DNA of 64,000 nucleotides from Verrucosispora sp. WMMD573 (GTDB lineage Bacteria > Actinomycetota > Actinomycetes > Mycobacteriales > Micromonosporaceae): the NCBI RefSeq assembly GCF_027497175.1, contig NZ_CP114901.1:5890001-5954000 (forward strand). The letters run 5' to 3'. Position 1 is the stretch's first letter. Each line of letters begins with the position of its first letter. Of the stretch, positions 51,040 through 60,476 are shown in pieces. The notes below the pieces were generated by a model. It did no database searches. It was not told the origin of the DNA and saw only the letters and a program-made list of their open reading frames with translations. The position numbers and the translations under genes were made by a program.

Positions 51040-53739
51040 TCAGTGGTCGGCGCTGTTCCAGTCTCGGCCGTCGCCCACCGACACCTCCAACGGCACCGAC
51101 AGCGGGTACGCCCCACCCATCTCGCGCCGGACCAACTCCTCAAGCACCATCCGTTCTCCCGGCGCCACCTCGAAAACCAGCTCGTCGTGCACCTGCAACA
51201 GCATCCGGGAGCGCAGCCCGGCGTCCCGCAACGCGGTGTCGACGTGCAGCATGGCGACCTTGATGATGTCCGCCGCGGAGCCCTGGATCGGGGCGTTGAG
51301 CGCCATCCGCTCGGCCATCTCGCGCCGCTGGCGGTTGTCGCTGACCAAATCGGGCAGGTACCGCCGGCGACCGAGGATAGTGGAGGTGTAGCCGTCCTGC
51401 CGAGCTCGGGCGACCACCTCCTGCAGGTAGTCCCGCACCCCGCCGAACCCGGCGAAGTAGTTCTCCATCAACCCGCGCGCCTCCTCGGCGCTGATGCCGA
51501 GCTGCTGAGACAGGCCGAAGGCGCTGAGGCCGTACGCCAGTCCGTAGTTCATCGCCTTGATCTTGCGCCGCTGGTCCGGGGTGACCTCGGCCAGCGGCAC
51601 GGTGAAGACCGACGAGGCCGTCGCGGCGTGGAAGTCGGCGCCGGAGTTGAACGCCTGGATCAGCGCGTCGTCGGCCGACAGGTGCGCCATGATCCGCATC
51701 TCGATCTGGCTGTAGTCGGCGGTGAGCAGGCACTCGAAGCCCTCCCCCACCACGAAGGCACGGCGGATCCGTCGCCCCTCCTCGGTGCGGATGGGGATGT
51801 TCTGCAGGTTGGGCTCGGTGGAGGAGAGCCGACCGGTGGCGGCCACCGTCTGGTTGAAGGTGGTGTGGATGCGCCCGTCGTCAGAGACCGACTTGAGCAG
51901 CCCGTCCACCGTCGACTTGAGCTTCGCCACGTCGCGGTGCCGCAGCAGGTGGGCCAGCACCGGGTGCGGGCTCTGCGCGTAGAGCCACTGCAACGCGTCG
52001 GCGTCGGTGGTGTAACCCGTCTTGATCCGCTTGGTCTTCGGCAGGTTCAGCTCGCCGAAGAGGATCTCCTGCAACTGCTTGGGTGAGCCCAGGTTGAACT
52101 CCCGCCCCACCGCCTCGTACGCGCCCTGCGCGGCGGCCTTCACCTCGGCGGCGAAGTGCGCCTCCAACTCCGTCAGGTAGTCGGTGTCGGCGGCGATGCC
52201 GGTACGCTCCAGCTGCGCCAGCACCCGCATCAGCGGCAGCTCCACCCCGGCCATCAGCCGGGCCGACTGCTCTCCGTCGCGGGACAGCTCCGCGTCGATC
52301 GCGTCGGCCAGGTCGAGGGTGGCCCGGGCGTGCAGCATCAGGTTCTGCTCGGCCTCACTGTCGCCGCCGAGCCCGTCCAGGGTCAACTGGCCGGTCTCGG
52401 GGGCGTCGACCCGCAACTCCCGGTGCAGGTAGCGCAGCGCCAGGTCGGTCAGGTCGTAGGAGCGCTGATCGGGGCGGGCCAGGTACGCGGCGATCTGGGT
52501 GTCGCGGGCGATGCCGGCAATCGACCAGCCGTGCGCGGCGAAGGCGAGCACGGCCGGCTTGCTGTCGTGCAGCACCTTGGGGCGGGTCTCGTCGGCCAGC
52601 CACGCCGCCAGCGCCGCCTCGTCGCCGGCCGCCAGCTGGGCCGGGTCGAACCAGGCCGCCGCGCCGTCGGCGGTGGCCAACGCCAGGCCGGTGACGGTGG
52701 CGGTGTGCCGGCGGTTCGGACCGGTGTCGAGTTTGACTGCGACGCCGACACCGGTGCCGGCCGGCGCGTGCGTCTCCAGCCAGCCCACAAGCGCGCCGGG
52801 CGCGGCAAGCACCTCGCCGACCAGGTCGAAGCCGGACTCCGCCTCCGGCTCGACCGCTTCGAGGTACTGGTAGAGACGGTCCCGCAGGATGCGGAACTGA
52901 AGGGTGTCGAAGACCTGGTGCACCGCCTCGCGGTCCCATCCCTGCCAGCGGGCGTCCTCGGGACGCAGCGGCAACTCCAGGTCGGCGACCAGCTGGTTGA
53001 TCTCGTAGTTGCGGATCACATCGGCGAGCCGTTCCCGGAGACTGTCGCCCGCCTTGCCCTTGATCTCGTCGGCCCGGGCGATGACGCCCTCCACCCCGCC
53101 GTACGTGTTGATCCACTTCGCGGCGGTCTTCGGGCCGACGCCGGGGATGCCGGGCAGGTTGTCGCTGGTCTCGCCGACCAGGGCGGCCAGATCGCGGTAG
53201 CGGCCGGGGGCGACGCCGTACTTCGCCTCGACCGCAGCCGGGTCCATCCGGGCCAGGTCGGAGACGCCCTTACGCGGGTAGAGCACGGTGATCTGCTCGT
53301 CGACGAGTTGGAAGGCGTCCCGGTCGCCGGTGCAGATGAGCACCGGCATGCCCTGGTCGCGGGCCTGGCAGGCCAGCGTGGCGATGACGTCGTCGGCCTC
53401 GTAGCCCTCCTTCTCCACCACCGGCACGCGCAGCGCCGCCAGCACCTCCTTCACCAGGCTGACCTGGCCCTTGAAGTCGGTCGGGGTCTCGCTGCGGCCC
53501 GCCTTGTACTCCGCGTACCTGTCGGTGCGGAAGGAGCGGCGGGACACGTCGAAGGCGACCACGATGTGGGTCGGTTGCTCGTCGCGCAACACGTTGATCA
53601 ACATCGAGGTGAAGCCGTAGACCGCGTTTGTCGGCTGCCCCGTCGTGGTGGAGAAGTTTTCCACCGGCAGGGCGAAGAACGCCCGGTAGGCCAGGGAGTG
53701 TCCGTCGACGAGGAGCAGGCGCGGGGTCGTAGCTGTCAC
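51040..53739 (-). CDS. polA: DNA polymerase I
   Basis: 899 residues. 5' nuclease domain (about 1-310) with LLLVDGHSLAYRAFFAL, EGYEADDVIATLA and LVGETSDNLPGIPGVGPKTA; a degenerate 3'-5' exonuclease region (about 320-500) lacking the DxE catalytic acids, as usual in actinobacteria; polymerase domain with motif A LLTADYSQIEMRIMAH, motif B RRKIKAMNYGLAYGLS and motif C LLQVHDELVFEV. Fills repair gaps and removes primers. GTG start at 53739 fits homologues (TATTPRLLLVDG) and lies 7 nt after TAGAGT. Confidence 0.97.
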   Translation of the reverse strand: MTATTPRLLLVDGHSLAYRAFFALPVENFSTTTGQPTNAVYGFTSMLINVLRDEQPTHIVVAFDVSRRSFRTDRYAEYKAGRSETPTDFKGQVSLVKEVLAALRVPVVEKEGYEADDVIATLACQARDQGMPVLICTGDRDAFQLVDEQITVLYPRKGVSDLARMDPAAVEAKYGVAPGRYRDLAALVGETSDNLPGIPGVGPKTAAKWINTYGGVEGVIARADEIKGKAGDSLRERLADVIRNYEINQLVADLELPLRPEDARWQGWDREAVHQVFDTLQFRILRDRLYQYLEAVEPEAESGFDLVGEVLAAPGALVGWLETHAPAGTGVGVAVKLDTGPNRRHTATVTGLALATADGAAAWFDPAQLAAGDEAALAAWLADETRPKVLHDSKPAVLAFAAHGWSIAGIARDTQIAAYLARPDQRSYDLTDLALRYLHRELRVDAPETGQLTLDGLGGDSEAEQNLMLHARATLDLADAIDAELSRDGEQSARLMAGVELPLMRVLAQLERTGIAADTDYLTELEAHFAAEVKAAAQGAYEAVGREFNLGSPKQLQEILFGELNLPKTKRIKTGYTTDADALQWLYAQSPHPVLAHLLRHRDVAKLKSTVDGLLKSVSDDGRIHTTFNQTVAATGRLSSTEPNLQNIPIRTEEGRRIRRAFVVGEGFECLLTADYSQIEMRIMAHLSADDALIQAFNSGADFHAATASSVFTVPLAEVTPDQRRKIKAMNYGLAYGLSAFGLSQQLGISAEEARGLMENYFAGFGGVRDYLQEVVARARQDGYTSTILGRRRYLPDLVSDNRQRREMAERMALNAPIQGSAADIIKVAMLHVDTALRDAGLRSRMLLQVHDELVFEVAPGERMVLEELVRREMGGAYPLSVPLEVSVGDGRDWNSADH

Positions 53740-53746
53740 GGCTGCG

Positions 53747-53752
53747 ACTCTA
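53747..53752 (-). promoter_or_regulatory. -10 hexamer for leaderless polA
   Basis: Reverse-strand TAGAGT ends 7 nt before the GTG. Confidence 0.55.
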
Positions 53753-53846
53753 GTCCGTACCGCCGACAAGGCTGGCGCGGCAGCGCCGGAACGCCGCCGG
53801 CCGCCCAACCACGAGGGACGGACGGCCGACGTCGGTACGGCACACC

Positions 53847-54557
53847 TCAGGCCACGCCCAGGTACGCCTCCTTGATCGACGGGTCGTGCAGGAGCTCCTG
53901 ACCGGTGCCCTCCTTGACGATCCGACCGGTCTCCAGCACGTAGGCCCGGTGGGCCCGGGAGAGCGCCTGCTGGGCGTTCTGCTCCACCAGCAGCACCGTG
54001 GTGCCCTGCTGGTTGATCTCCACGATGATGTCGAAGATCTGCTGGATGATCATCGGAGCGAGACCCATCGACGGTTCGTCCAGCAGCAGCAGCTTTGGCC
54101 GGCTCATCAGCGCCCGGCCGACGGCGAGCATCTGCTGCTCGCCGCCGGAGAGGGTGCCACCAGCCTGCTTACGCCGCTCGCGCAGCCGAGGGAACATCTC
54201 CAGCACCCGCTCCAGGTCGGCGGCGATGCCGGCGTGGTCGCGCCGGGTGTACGCCCCCATGTCCAGATTCTCCAGCACGGTCATGCCGGGGAAGATCTGC
54301 CGACCCTCGGGTGACTGGCACAGTCCCCGGACCACCCGCAGGTCGGCGCGGAGTTTGCTGATGTCCTCACCGTTGAAGGTGATCCGGCCGCCGGACAGCG
54401 ACCGGATGCCGGAGATCGCCCGCATGGTGGTGGTCTTGCCGGCGCCGTTGGCGCCGATCAGGGCCACCACCTCCCCCTCGTTGACGGTGAGGCTGATGCC
54501 GTGCAACGCCTCGATCCGGCCGTACGAGACGCTGACGTTGTCCAACTCAAGCAGCAT
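53847..54557 (-). CDS. livF: Branched-chain amino acid ABC transporter ATP-binding protein LivF
   Basis: 236 residues. ABC ATPase with Walker A GANGAGKTTT, signature LSGGEQQMLAVGRAL and Walker B LLLLDEPSMGL. The LivF type is shown by its short length and SYGRIEALHGISL start. Energises uptake with LivG. Overlaps livG by 11 bp; last gene of livJHMGF. Confidence 0.95.
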   Translation of the reverse strand: MLLELDNVSVSYGRIEALHGISLTVNEGEVVALIGANGAGKTTTMRAISGIRSLSGGRITFNGEDISKLRADLRVVRGLCQSPEGRQIFPGMTVLENLDMGAYTRRDHAGIAADLERVLEMFPRLRERRKQAGGTLSGGEQQMLAVGRALMSRPKLLLLDEPSMGLAPMIIQQIFDIIVEINQQGTTVLLVEQNAQQALSRAHRAYVLETGRIVKEGTGQELLHDPSIKEAYLGVA

Positions 54558-55485
54558 CGGCGGACTCCCCCAGGTATGCCGCGATCACCCGCGGGTCTCG
54601 GCTGACCTCGTCCGGCAGACCGTCGGCGATCTTGCTGCCGAACTCCAGCACCACGATCCGGTCGGTGACACCCATCACCAGCCGCATGTCGTGCTCGATC
54701 AGCAGCACGGTGACGCCGTTGTCGCGGATCCGGCGGATCAGCCCCAGCAGTTCCTCCTTCTCGGCCGGGTTGAACCCGGCCGCCGGCTCGTCCAGGCAGA
54801 GCAGCTTCGGCTCGGTGCCGAGCGCCCGGGCGATCTCCAGCCGCCGCTGGTAGCCGTACGGAAGGTTGCGCGCCGCGTCGTTGGCCCGGTCGGCGATACC
54901 GACGAAACGCAGCAGCTCCATCGCCTTCTCCTCGGCCGCCCGCTCCTCCAGAACGTAGCGGGACAGGCCGAAGGTCTTGGCGAAGGACCGTCGCAACTGC
55001 TGCCAGGTGCGTGCGACACCGCCGGGGGCGGTGACCTCCGGCAACTGCTCCGGCCTGGGCCGCACCCGGTAGAGCCGGAACAGCGCGCCGGGCACGCTCG
55101 TCTTGTGCCGGGAGTCCGTCCCGACCATGACGTTCTCCAGCGCCGACATCTCCGGGAACAGCCGGATGTTCTGGAACGTCCGGGAGATGCCCAGCCGGCT
55201 GATCTGGTGCGGCTTGCGACCGGTGACCCGTTCGCCGCCGAACCGGACGGCACCCGACGTCGGCTTGTAGACCCCCGTCATCACGTTGAAGCAGGTGGTC
55301 TTGCCGGCGCCGTTGGGCCCGATCAGGCCGAGGATCTCGCCTTCCTTGATCTCGAAGTTGACCTCGTTGAGCGCGACCACACCACCGAACCGGAGCGTGA
55401 CGTTGTCGACTTCCAGCAGGTTCCTGGCCGGTCCCGGTTGAGCCGGGATCTTCGGCGCCGCCGGGGTCTTGGTCTCATCAGACAT
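54547..55485 (-). CDS. livG: Branched-chain amino acid ABC transporter ATP-binding protein LivG
   Basis: 312 residues. Walker A GPNGAGKTTCFN, LivG-specific LPYGYQRRLEIARAL in place of the normal signature, Walker B LLCLDEPAAGFNP. N terminus carries a short Pro-rich extension, and an insert of about 20 residues (RVRPRPEQLPEVTAPGG) follows the Q-loop region. Overlaps livM by 8 bp. Confidence 0.95.
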   Translation of the reverse strand: MSDETKTPAAPKIPAQPGPARNLLEVDNVTLRFGGVVALNEVNFEIKEGEILGLIGPNGAGKTTCFNVMTGVYKPTSGAVRFGGERVTGRKPHQISRLGISRTFQNIRLFPEMSALENVMVGTDSRHKTSVPGALFRLYRVRPRPEQLPEVTAPGGVARTWQQLRRSFAKTFGLSRYVLEERAAEEKAMELLRFVGIADRANDAARNLPYGYQRRLEIARALGTEPKLLCLDEPAAGFNPAEKEELLGLIRRIRDNGVTVLLIEHDMRLVMGVTDRIVVLEFGSKIADGLPDEVSRDPRVIAAYLGESADAA

Positions 55486-56635
55486 GAGCGGGCGCCTCCT
55501 CTGCCTCCGCCGCGCGGTCCTTCAGCTCGCGGGCCCGCCGCCGGCTGGGGATCAGACCCTGCGGGCGCAGGATCATGACCAGCACCATGGCCAGACCGAA
55601 GGCCAGCCACCGGTAGTCGGCGATCTCCCGGAACCGCTCCGGCAGGTACGCCAGCAGCACCGCACCCACCGACACGCCGACCATGTTGCCCGACCCGCCG
55701 ACCACCACCATCGCCACGAACAGGATGGAGAGGTTCACATTGAACTGGGTCGGGTCGATGAAGGCGTACCGGCTGGCGAACAGGAACCCGGCGAAGCCGC
55801 CGAGCGCCGCGCCGATGGCGAAGGCCCAGAGCTTGAACTTGAACGGGTAGACGCCCATCACCGCGGCGGCGTCCTCGTCCTCCCGGATGGCCAGCCAGGA
55901 ACGGCCGACCCGGCTGTGCTCCAGCCGCCGCACCGCGAAGACCATGAGGATCACGACGGTGATCGCCAGCCAGTACCACGGCTTGATGTCGATCAGACCG
56001 AAGATCTGGTTGTCCGGCGAGGGCGGACCCTCCGGCCCCGGAATCGCCGAGATGCCCTGCGGGCCCCGGGTGACGCCCTCCAGGTTGCGGGCCACGATGC
56101 GGATGATCTCACCGAAGCCGAGCGTCACGATGGCCAGGTAGTCACCCCGCAGCCGCAGCGTCGGCCAACCCAGCAACACCCCGGAGATCAGCGCCAGCAC
56201 CAGCGCGATGAAGGCACAGATAGCCCAGGTCACCGCCCAGGTGGGCGGCAGGTCGAACTCCCGCTGGAACCACTGCACCACAGGCGAGTTCACCGAGCCG
56301 AACAGCGCCACGGCGTACGCGCCGATGGCGAAGAAGCCGATGTAGCCGAGGTCGAGCAGACCGGCCAGGCCGATCACCACGTTGAGGCCGATCGCCACCA
56401 GCACGTAGACGGCGCAGGTGAAGAGCACCCCCGCCCAGTTGCTGCCGCCCGAGATCGAGTCGGTACGCAACCAGGTGAGGCCGGGGATGCCGAGCAGCGG
56501 CAGGTAGTAGAGGAACACCACGAAGGCGACGAACGCCAGGGACCGCTGCCACTTCGGCAGCGCCCGCCACCTCTCACCAACCGAATGCAGAGCGTTGACC
56601 CGGCTGCGGTCCAGCTCTCGGATCTTGCTGATCAT
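55478..56635 (-). CDS. livM: Branched-chain amino acid ABC transporter permease LivM
   Basis: 385 residues, about ten transmembrane segments. Conserved LNVVIGLAGLLDLGYIGFFAIGAY and the ATPase-coupling loop LRLRGDYLAIVTLGFGEIIR. N-terminal 40 residues are hydrophilic. Contains FVAMVVVGGSGNMVGVSVGA and a C-terminal RPQGLI typical of LivM. Overlaps livH by 4 bp. Confidence 0.95.
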   Translation of the reverse strand: MISKIRELDRSRVNALHSVGERWRALPKWQRSLAFVAFVVFLYYLPLLGIPGLTWLRTDSISGGSNWAGVLFTCAVYVLVAIGLNVVIGLAGLLDLGYIGFFAIGAYAVALFGSVNSPVVQWFQREFDLPPTWAVTWAICAFIALVLALISGVLLGWPTLRLRGDYLAIVTLGFGEIIRIVARNLEGVTRGPQGISAIPGPEGPPSPDNQIFGLIDIKPWYWLAITVVILMVFAVRRLEHSRVGRSWLAIREDEDAAAVMGVYPFKFKLWAFAIGAALGGFAGFLFASRYAFIDPTQFNVNLSILFVAMVVVGGSGNMVGVSVGAVLLAYLPERFREIADYRWLAFGLAMVLVMILRPQGLIPSRRRARELKDRAAEAEEAPAHV

Positions 56636-57618
56636 GCTCGGGCCCTCCCCAGCGATTCGCCCAGAATGCCGGTCGGCCGGAACATCAGCACCACCACCAG
56701 CACCACGAAGGCGATGACGTCCTCCCAGCTGGACTGGAAGAGGGTGGCGCCGTAGACCTCGACGATGCCGAGGAACAGCCCGCCCACCAGCGCGCCGCGC
56801 AGGTTACCGATGCCACCGAGCACGGCCGCGGTGAACGCCTTGAGACCGAGCACGAAACCGATGCTGTTCTGCGTGAAGCCGAAGCGCATGCTCCACAACA
56901 GCGCCGCCGCGCCGGCCATGATGCCGCCCAGCACGAAGATCAGCATGATCACGCGCTCCTGGTTGACGCCCATCAGCGCCGCCGTCTCCGGGTTCTGCGC
57001 CACCGCCCGCACGCCCCGGCCATACCGGGTGCGGTTGATGAACCAGTCCAGCAGCGCCATCATCACCACGGCGGAGACGAACACGATCATCTGGATGTTG
57101 GTGATCGACGTGCCGAAGATCGTGAAGAGCGTCTTCTGCTCGATGATCGTCGGCATGCCGAGGATGATCCGGGCCCGACCGAAGATCGAGGGCACCGCCT
57201 CGCCCAGCAGCTTCGGCAGCACCAGGCCGAAGATCTCCACCAGCACCAGGGACAGGCCGATGGCGGTGATCAGGAAGATCAGTGGCGGCGCGTTCTTGCG
57301 CCGCAGCGGGCGGTAGGCGATCCGCTCGATCGCCAGCGCGGTGCCGCCCGAGGCCAGCGCCGCGACTATCAGGCCGAGCACCAGGAACAGCACCGCCTGG
57401 CCGATCGGCGGGTTGTTCTCCACCCCGAAGGCGGTCCACAGGCCGAGCACCGCGAAGGTGCCGACCATGAACACCTCGGAGTGCGCAAAGTTGATCAGGC
57501 GCAGGACGCCGTACACCAGGGTGTAGCCCAGGGCGATCAGGGCATAGATCGCCCCCTTGGACAACCCGTCGACGGTGTGCTGGCCGATGTGGCCGAAGAG
57601 ATCGTCGAAATTCACCAA
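56632..57618 (-). CDS. livH: Branched-chain amino acid ABC transporter permease LivH
   Basis: 328 residues, about eight transmembrane segments: GAIYALIALGYTLVYGVLRL (family signature), coupling loop FINRTRYGRGVRAVAQNPET, and VLGGIGNLRGALVGGLFLG. Forms the membrane channel with LivM. Separated from livJ by 63 bp holding a strong hairpin. Confidence 0.95.
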   Translation of the reverse strand: MVNFDDLFGHIGQHTVDGLSKGAIYALIALGYTLVYGVLRLINFAHSEVFMVGTFAVLGLWTAFGVENNPPIGQAVLFLVLGLIVAALASGGTALAIERIAYRPLRRKNAPPLIFLITAIGLSLVLVEIFGLVLPKLLGEAVPSIFGRARIILGMPTIIEQKTLFTIFGTSITNIQMIVFVSAVVMMALLDWFINRTRYGRGVRAVAQNPETAALMGVNQERVIMLIFVLGGIMAGAAALLWSMRFGFTQNSIGFVLGLKAFTAAVLGGIGNLRGALVGGLFLGIVEVYGATLFQSSWEDVIAFVVLVVVLMFRPTGILGESLGRARA

Positions 57619-57636
57619 GGTCTCCTTGCATGGAGC

Positions 57637-57666
57637 GCGGCCGGGGCAACGTACAACCCCGGCCGC
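57637..57666 (-). terminator. Intercistronic hairpin between livJ and livH
   Basis: GCGGCCGGGG and CCCCGGCCGC (10 bp, perfect) with a 10-nt loop. Likely attenuates readthrough or protects the livJ 3' end, giving more binding protein than permease. Confidence 0.6.
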
Positions 57667-57681
57667 ACTCGGTGCCGGTCG

Positions 57682-58836
57682 TCAGCTGAGCTTGAGCTCC
57701 TGCAGCGGCTCGAACGCCGTGCCCTTGATCTCGTACGACCAGATGACAACCCGCGACGGGTCGACGTCACCGTTGGCGTCGAACTTGATGTACTTCGACA
57801 CGCCCTGCTTGTCGTAGCCCTTCACGTACTCCAGGATCTCGGCGCGGCTCTTCTTGCCGTCCTTGAAGGCGTCCACGAAGATCTGCGCGGCGTCGAAGCC
57901 CTCAGCACCGTAGGAACCCGGCGCCTGGCCGTACGCGGCCTGGTAGTCAGCGGTGAAGGTACCGCCGGCCTTGTCGGCCGGGAGGCACGGGCAGGTGATG
58001 ATGGAGCCCTCGGCACCGCCGGAGGCACCCGCCGGGAAGGCCGGGTCGTAGAGACCGTCCGGGCCGATGAACTTCGCGTCGACACCTGCGGCACGCATCT
58101 GGCGGACCAGCGGCGCGGCCTCACGGGTGTAACCGCCGTAGAAGACGAAGTCGGCGTTCGCCGCCTTGATCTTCGAGATGGTGGCGTCGAACTGCGCCTG
58201 CCGCTCCTGGATCTTGTCGCTGGCGGCGATCGTGGCGCCCAGGTTCTTGGTCAGCTCGGCGGTGATGCCGGCACCGTAGGCGCTGGCGTCGTCGATCAGG
58301 AAGACCCGCTGCGCGTTCTGCGACTTCAGGTAGGTCGCCACGGCGCCCGCCTGGGTGCCGTCGTTGCCGACCACCCGGAAGAAGGACTTGTTGCCCTTCT
58401 GGGTCAGGTCGGTCCGGGTCGCCGACGGGGCGACCATCACCAGACCGGCGGCCTCGTAGACCGGCATGGTGGCGTCCGACTCACCGGAGAAGTGACCGCC
58501 GATGACACCCAGGAACGAGGCGTCACCCGCGACCTGGTTCGCCACCGGGGTGGCCTGCGCCGGGTCACCCTGCGTGTCGAACTCGACCATCTCGATCTGG
58601 CAGTCGGCGTTCGCGTCGTTGTGCTGCTTGATCGCGAGCTTGGCGCCGTTAAGCGACGGCAGCACCAGACCCGCGTTGTCACCACTGAACGCACCGAAAA
58701 TGGCGATCTTGCCACCGCAGTCCCCGGACGCGGTGTCATCGCCGTTGCTGCCACCGGTGTCCTGGCAACCCGCGGCGGCCACCAGCACCGCGGCGAGCGC
58801 GGCAGTACCCAGCGCCCTTGAATAGCTTCGCCTCAC
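57682..58836 (-). CDS. livJ: Branched-chain amino acid ABC transporter substrate-binding lipoprotein
   Basis: 384 residues from GTG with GGAGGAGG about 10 nt upstream. Lipoprotein signal LAAVLVAAAGCQD. Periplasmic-binding type I fold: IAIFGAFSGDNAGLVLPSLN, GGHFSGESDATMPVYEAAGL, VFLIDDASAYGAGITAELTK and VFYGGYTREAAPLVRQMRAAG. Captures Leu/Ile/Val or related amino acids outside the membrane. First gene of the operon. Confidence 0.94.
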   Translation of the reverse strand: MRRSYSRALGTAALAAVLVAAAGCQDTGGSNGDDTASGDCGGKIAIFGAFSGDNAGLVLPSLNGAKLAIKQHNDANADCQIEMVEFDTQGDPAQATPVANQVAGDASFLGVIGGHFSGESDATMPVYEAAGLVMVAPSATRTDLTQKGNKSFFRVVGNDGTQAGAVATYLKSQNAQRVFLIDDASAYGAGITAELTKNLGATIAASDKIQERQAQFDATISKIKAANADFVFYGGYTREAAPLVRQMRAAGVDAKFIGPDGLYDPAFPAGASGGAEGSIITCPCLPADKAGGTFTADYQAAYGQAPGSYGAEGFDAAQIFVDAFKDGKKSRAEILEYVKGYDKQGVSKYIKFDANGDVDPSRVVIWSYEIKGTAFEPLQELKLS

Positions 58837-59200
58837 GGCTTCCTGACCTCCTCCAGAAGCAGGACAGACACCTGGTCCGGGCAGCGGCGACGGCTGTGGC
58901 GCGGCACCACCGGCCCAGCAAGGAGACCCCCTGCGTTACGGCTCGTGATGGCGGAGCGTACCCACACTCCTACGGTCTCGGAAGAGTCAGAGGCGGGGTC
59001 TGCGAAACCGTTACGAAGACGACCCCGAATGCCGCCACTCCCGTAACAGGTCAATCCGCTGACCGGTGGTTGAGCGGCTGCCCGTCCGCCAGCCGGGACA
59101 GCATCGATCGCCGCAACCGACCTGGACCGACAGGCGAACTCCCCACCCGGAAGACATGCCGTGGGCAGCCGAAGCAACTACAGAAAGTAGCCGAACGGCT
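58837..59200. other. 364-bp leader and promoter region of livJ
   Basis: No gene. On the reverse strand a possible -10 TACGCT lies about 125 nt before livJ, with a weak TTCCGA 17 bp before it, and a second candidate TTGACC is near 59055. No riboswitch recognised. Confidence 0.4.
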
Positions 59201-60403
59201 TCACTGGGACGTCGGGGCAAGCCGAGCGGTCCAGAGCGACGTGCCCGAGCCGTCGTCCACCGCCAGCCACCACCGTTGACCGTCCGCCGTCAGGCTGACG
59301 CTCCGGTCCGCCCCCACCGGTGCCGTCACCGGCAACTCGACCGTCCGCCACCGGTCGCCCCGATCCTCCGACAGCCACCCGCCGTACCGCTCACCGTCGG
59401 AGACCACGGCCATGACCCGCCCGCCCTCGGCGGCCAACCCACCGACCGAGGGCACCCCGCCGGCCACCGCACCGAACGCCCCGGCCGCTGTCCACCCCGT
59501 CGACTCCCGACGCCACGTGCCGAAGCCCCGGCCCCGCAGCCCCACCCCCACCGGCGCGCCGTCGACCAGGACCACCCGCTGCATCTCCTCGTACGCCTCG
59601 GTGCCCGGCAGCACGGTACGGCCCCAGTCACGCCCGTTCACCGACGTCCACGCCACCGGATCCCGGTCGATGCGGCCCGGGGGCAGCAGCCCACCCACCG
59701 CCAACCACCCCGACGGCCCGGACACCGCGTCGAACGCCCAGGTCACACCCTGCTCGTCGGTGGACAACTCCGGCGCGCCCTCGATCAACGTGAACTCCGC
59801 GGCGTCCGGCGAGACCCAGGCCGCCGCACCGCTGGCCCGGTTGCCGACGATCAGCCAGCCGGCGGGACCGGCCGCCAACCGGGACACGTTCACCGCCTTC
59901 GGCCCGCCGTACAGCTCGAACGACGCCGCCACCTCCACCAGCGTGCCGTCCCCACGCTGCCACCAGGTGCTCACCCGCGGATTGCCGTGCGCGCCACCCA
60001 CCTTGCCGCCGACTGCAGCCGCACGCCCGTCGCGGCAGGCGATCGAGAACAACACGCTCCGCCGCCCGTAATAGGAATCGGCCAGCACCGGCACCGGCGT
60101 CCACTGCGCACCGTCCGGGCTGGACCACGCCGCCGGTCGGGCGTCACCGCCCCCGTCGACAACCGCACCCGCCGCATGCCAACGACCCGCGCAGACAGCC
60201 AGATCCCGCAGCACGATCCGGCCCGGCCCGTCGGGCGACGGCAGCTGGACCCGCTGCCACACCAACGACACCGGCTCCGGCTCGTCGGTCTCACCGCCGG
60301 ATGCGGGACAGCCCGCCAGCAGCACCGCGAGCAGGCCGCACACCAGGAGGAGAAAGCGACGACCACCAGAGCGCGGGGTACGCGCGAAGCACCGAACGCC
60401 CAT
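59201..60403 (-). CDS. Lipoprotein with beta-propeller-like (sialidase/BNR-like) repeats
   Basis: 400 residues. Signal FLLLVCGLLAVLLAGC with lipobox LAGC. The rest contains repeated short units of the kind AAWSSPDGAQWTPVPV, AAWVSPDAAEFTLIEG, VAWTSVNGRDWGRTVLP, GGWLSEDRGDRWRTVELP, each ending a blade, so a six- or seven-bladed propeller is probable. No catalytic residues of sialidases are clear; a binding role is possible. ATG 60403 chosen because TAGCAT lies 8 nt upstream (another ATG exists at 60427). Confidence 0.8.
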   Translation of the reverse strand: MGVRCFARTPRSGGRRFLLLVCGLLAVLLAGCPASGGETDEPEPVSLVWQRVQLPSPDGPGRIVLRDLAVCAGRWHAAGAVVDGGGDARPAAWSSPDGAQWTPVPVLADSYYGRRSVLFSIACRDGRAAAVGGKVGGAHGNPRVSTWWQRGDGTLVEVAASFELYGGPKAVNVSRLAAGPAGWLIVGNRASGAAAWVSPDAAEFTLIEGAPELSTDEQGVTWAFDAVSGPSGWLAVGGLLPPGRIDRDPVAWTSVNGRDWGRTVLPGTEAYEEMQRVVLVDGAPVGVGLRGRGFGTWRRESTGWTAAGAFGAVAGGVPSVGGLAAEGGRVMAVVSDGERYGGWLSEDRGDRWRTVELPVTAPVGADRSVSLTADGQRWWLAVDDGSGTSLWTARLAPTSQ

Positions 60404-60411
60404 GTGGCCAG

Positions 60412-60417
60412 ATGCTA
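60412..60417 (-). promoter_or_regulatory. -10 hexamer for leaderless lipoprotein gene
   Basis: Reverse-strand TAGCAT ends 8 nt before the ATG. Confidence 0.45.
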
Positions 60418-60476
60418 GCGGCGACAACGAGCCTCAGCGATGGGTGTGACCACGGCGACCCAGACGGCGCGCCCGG

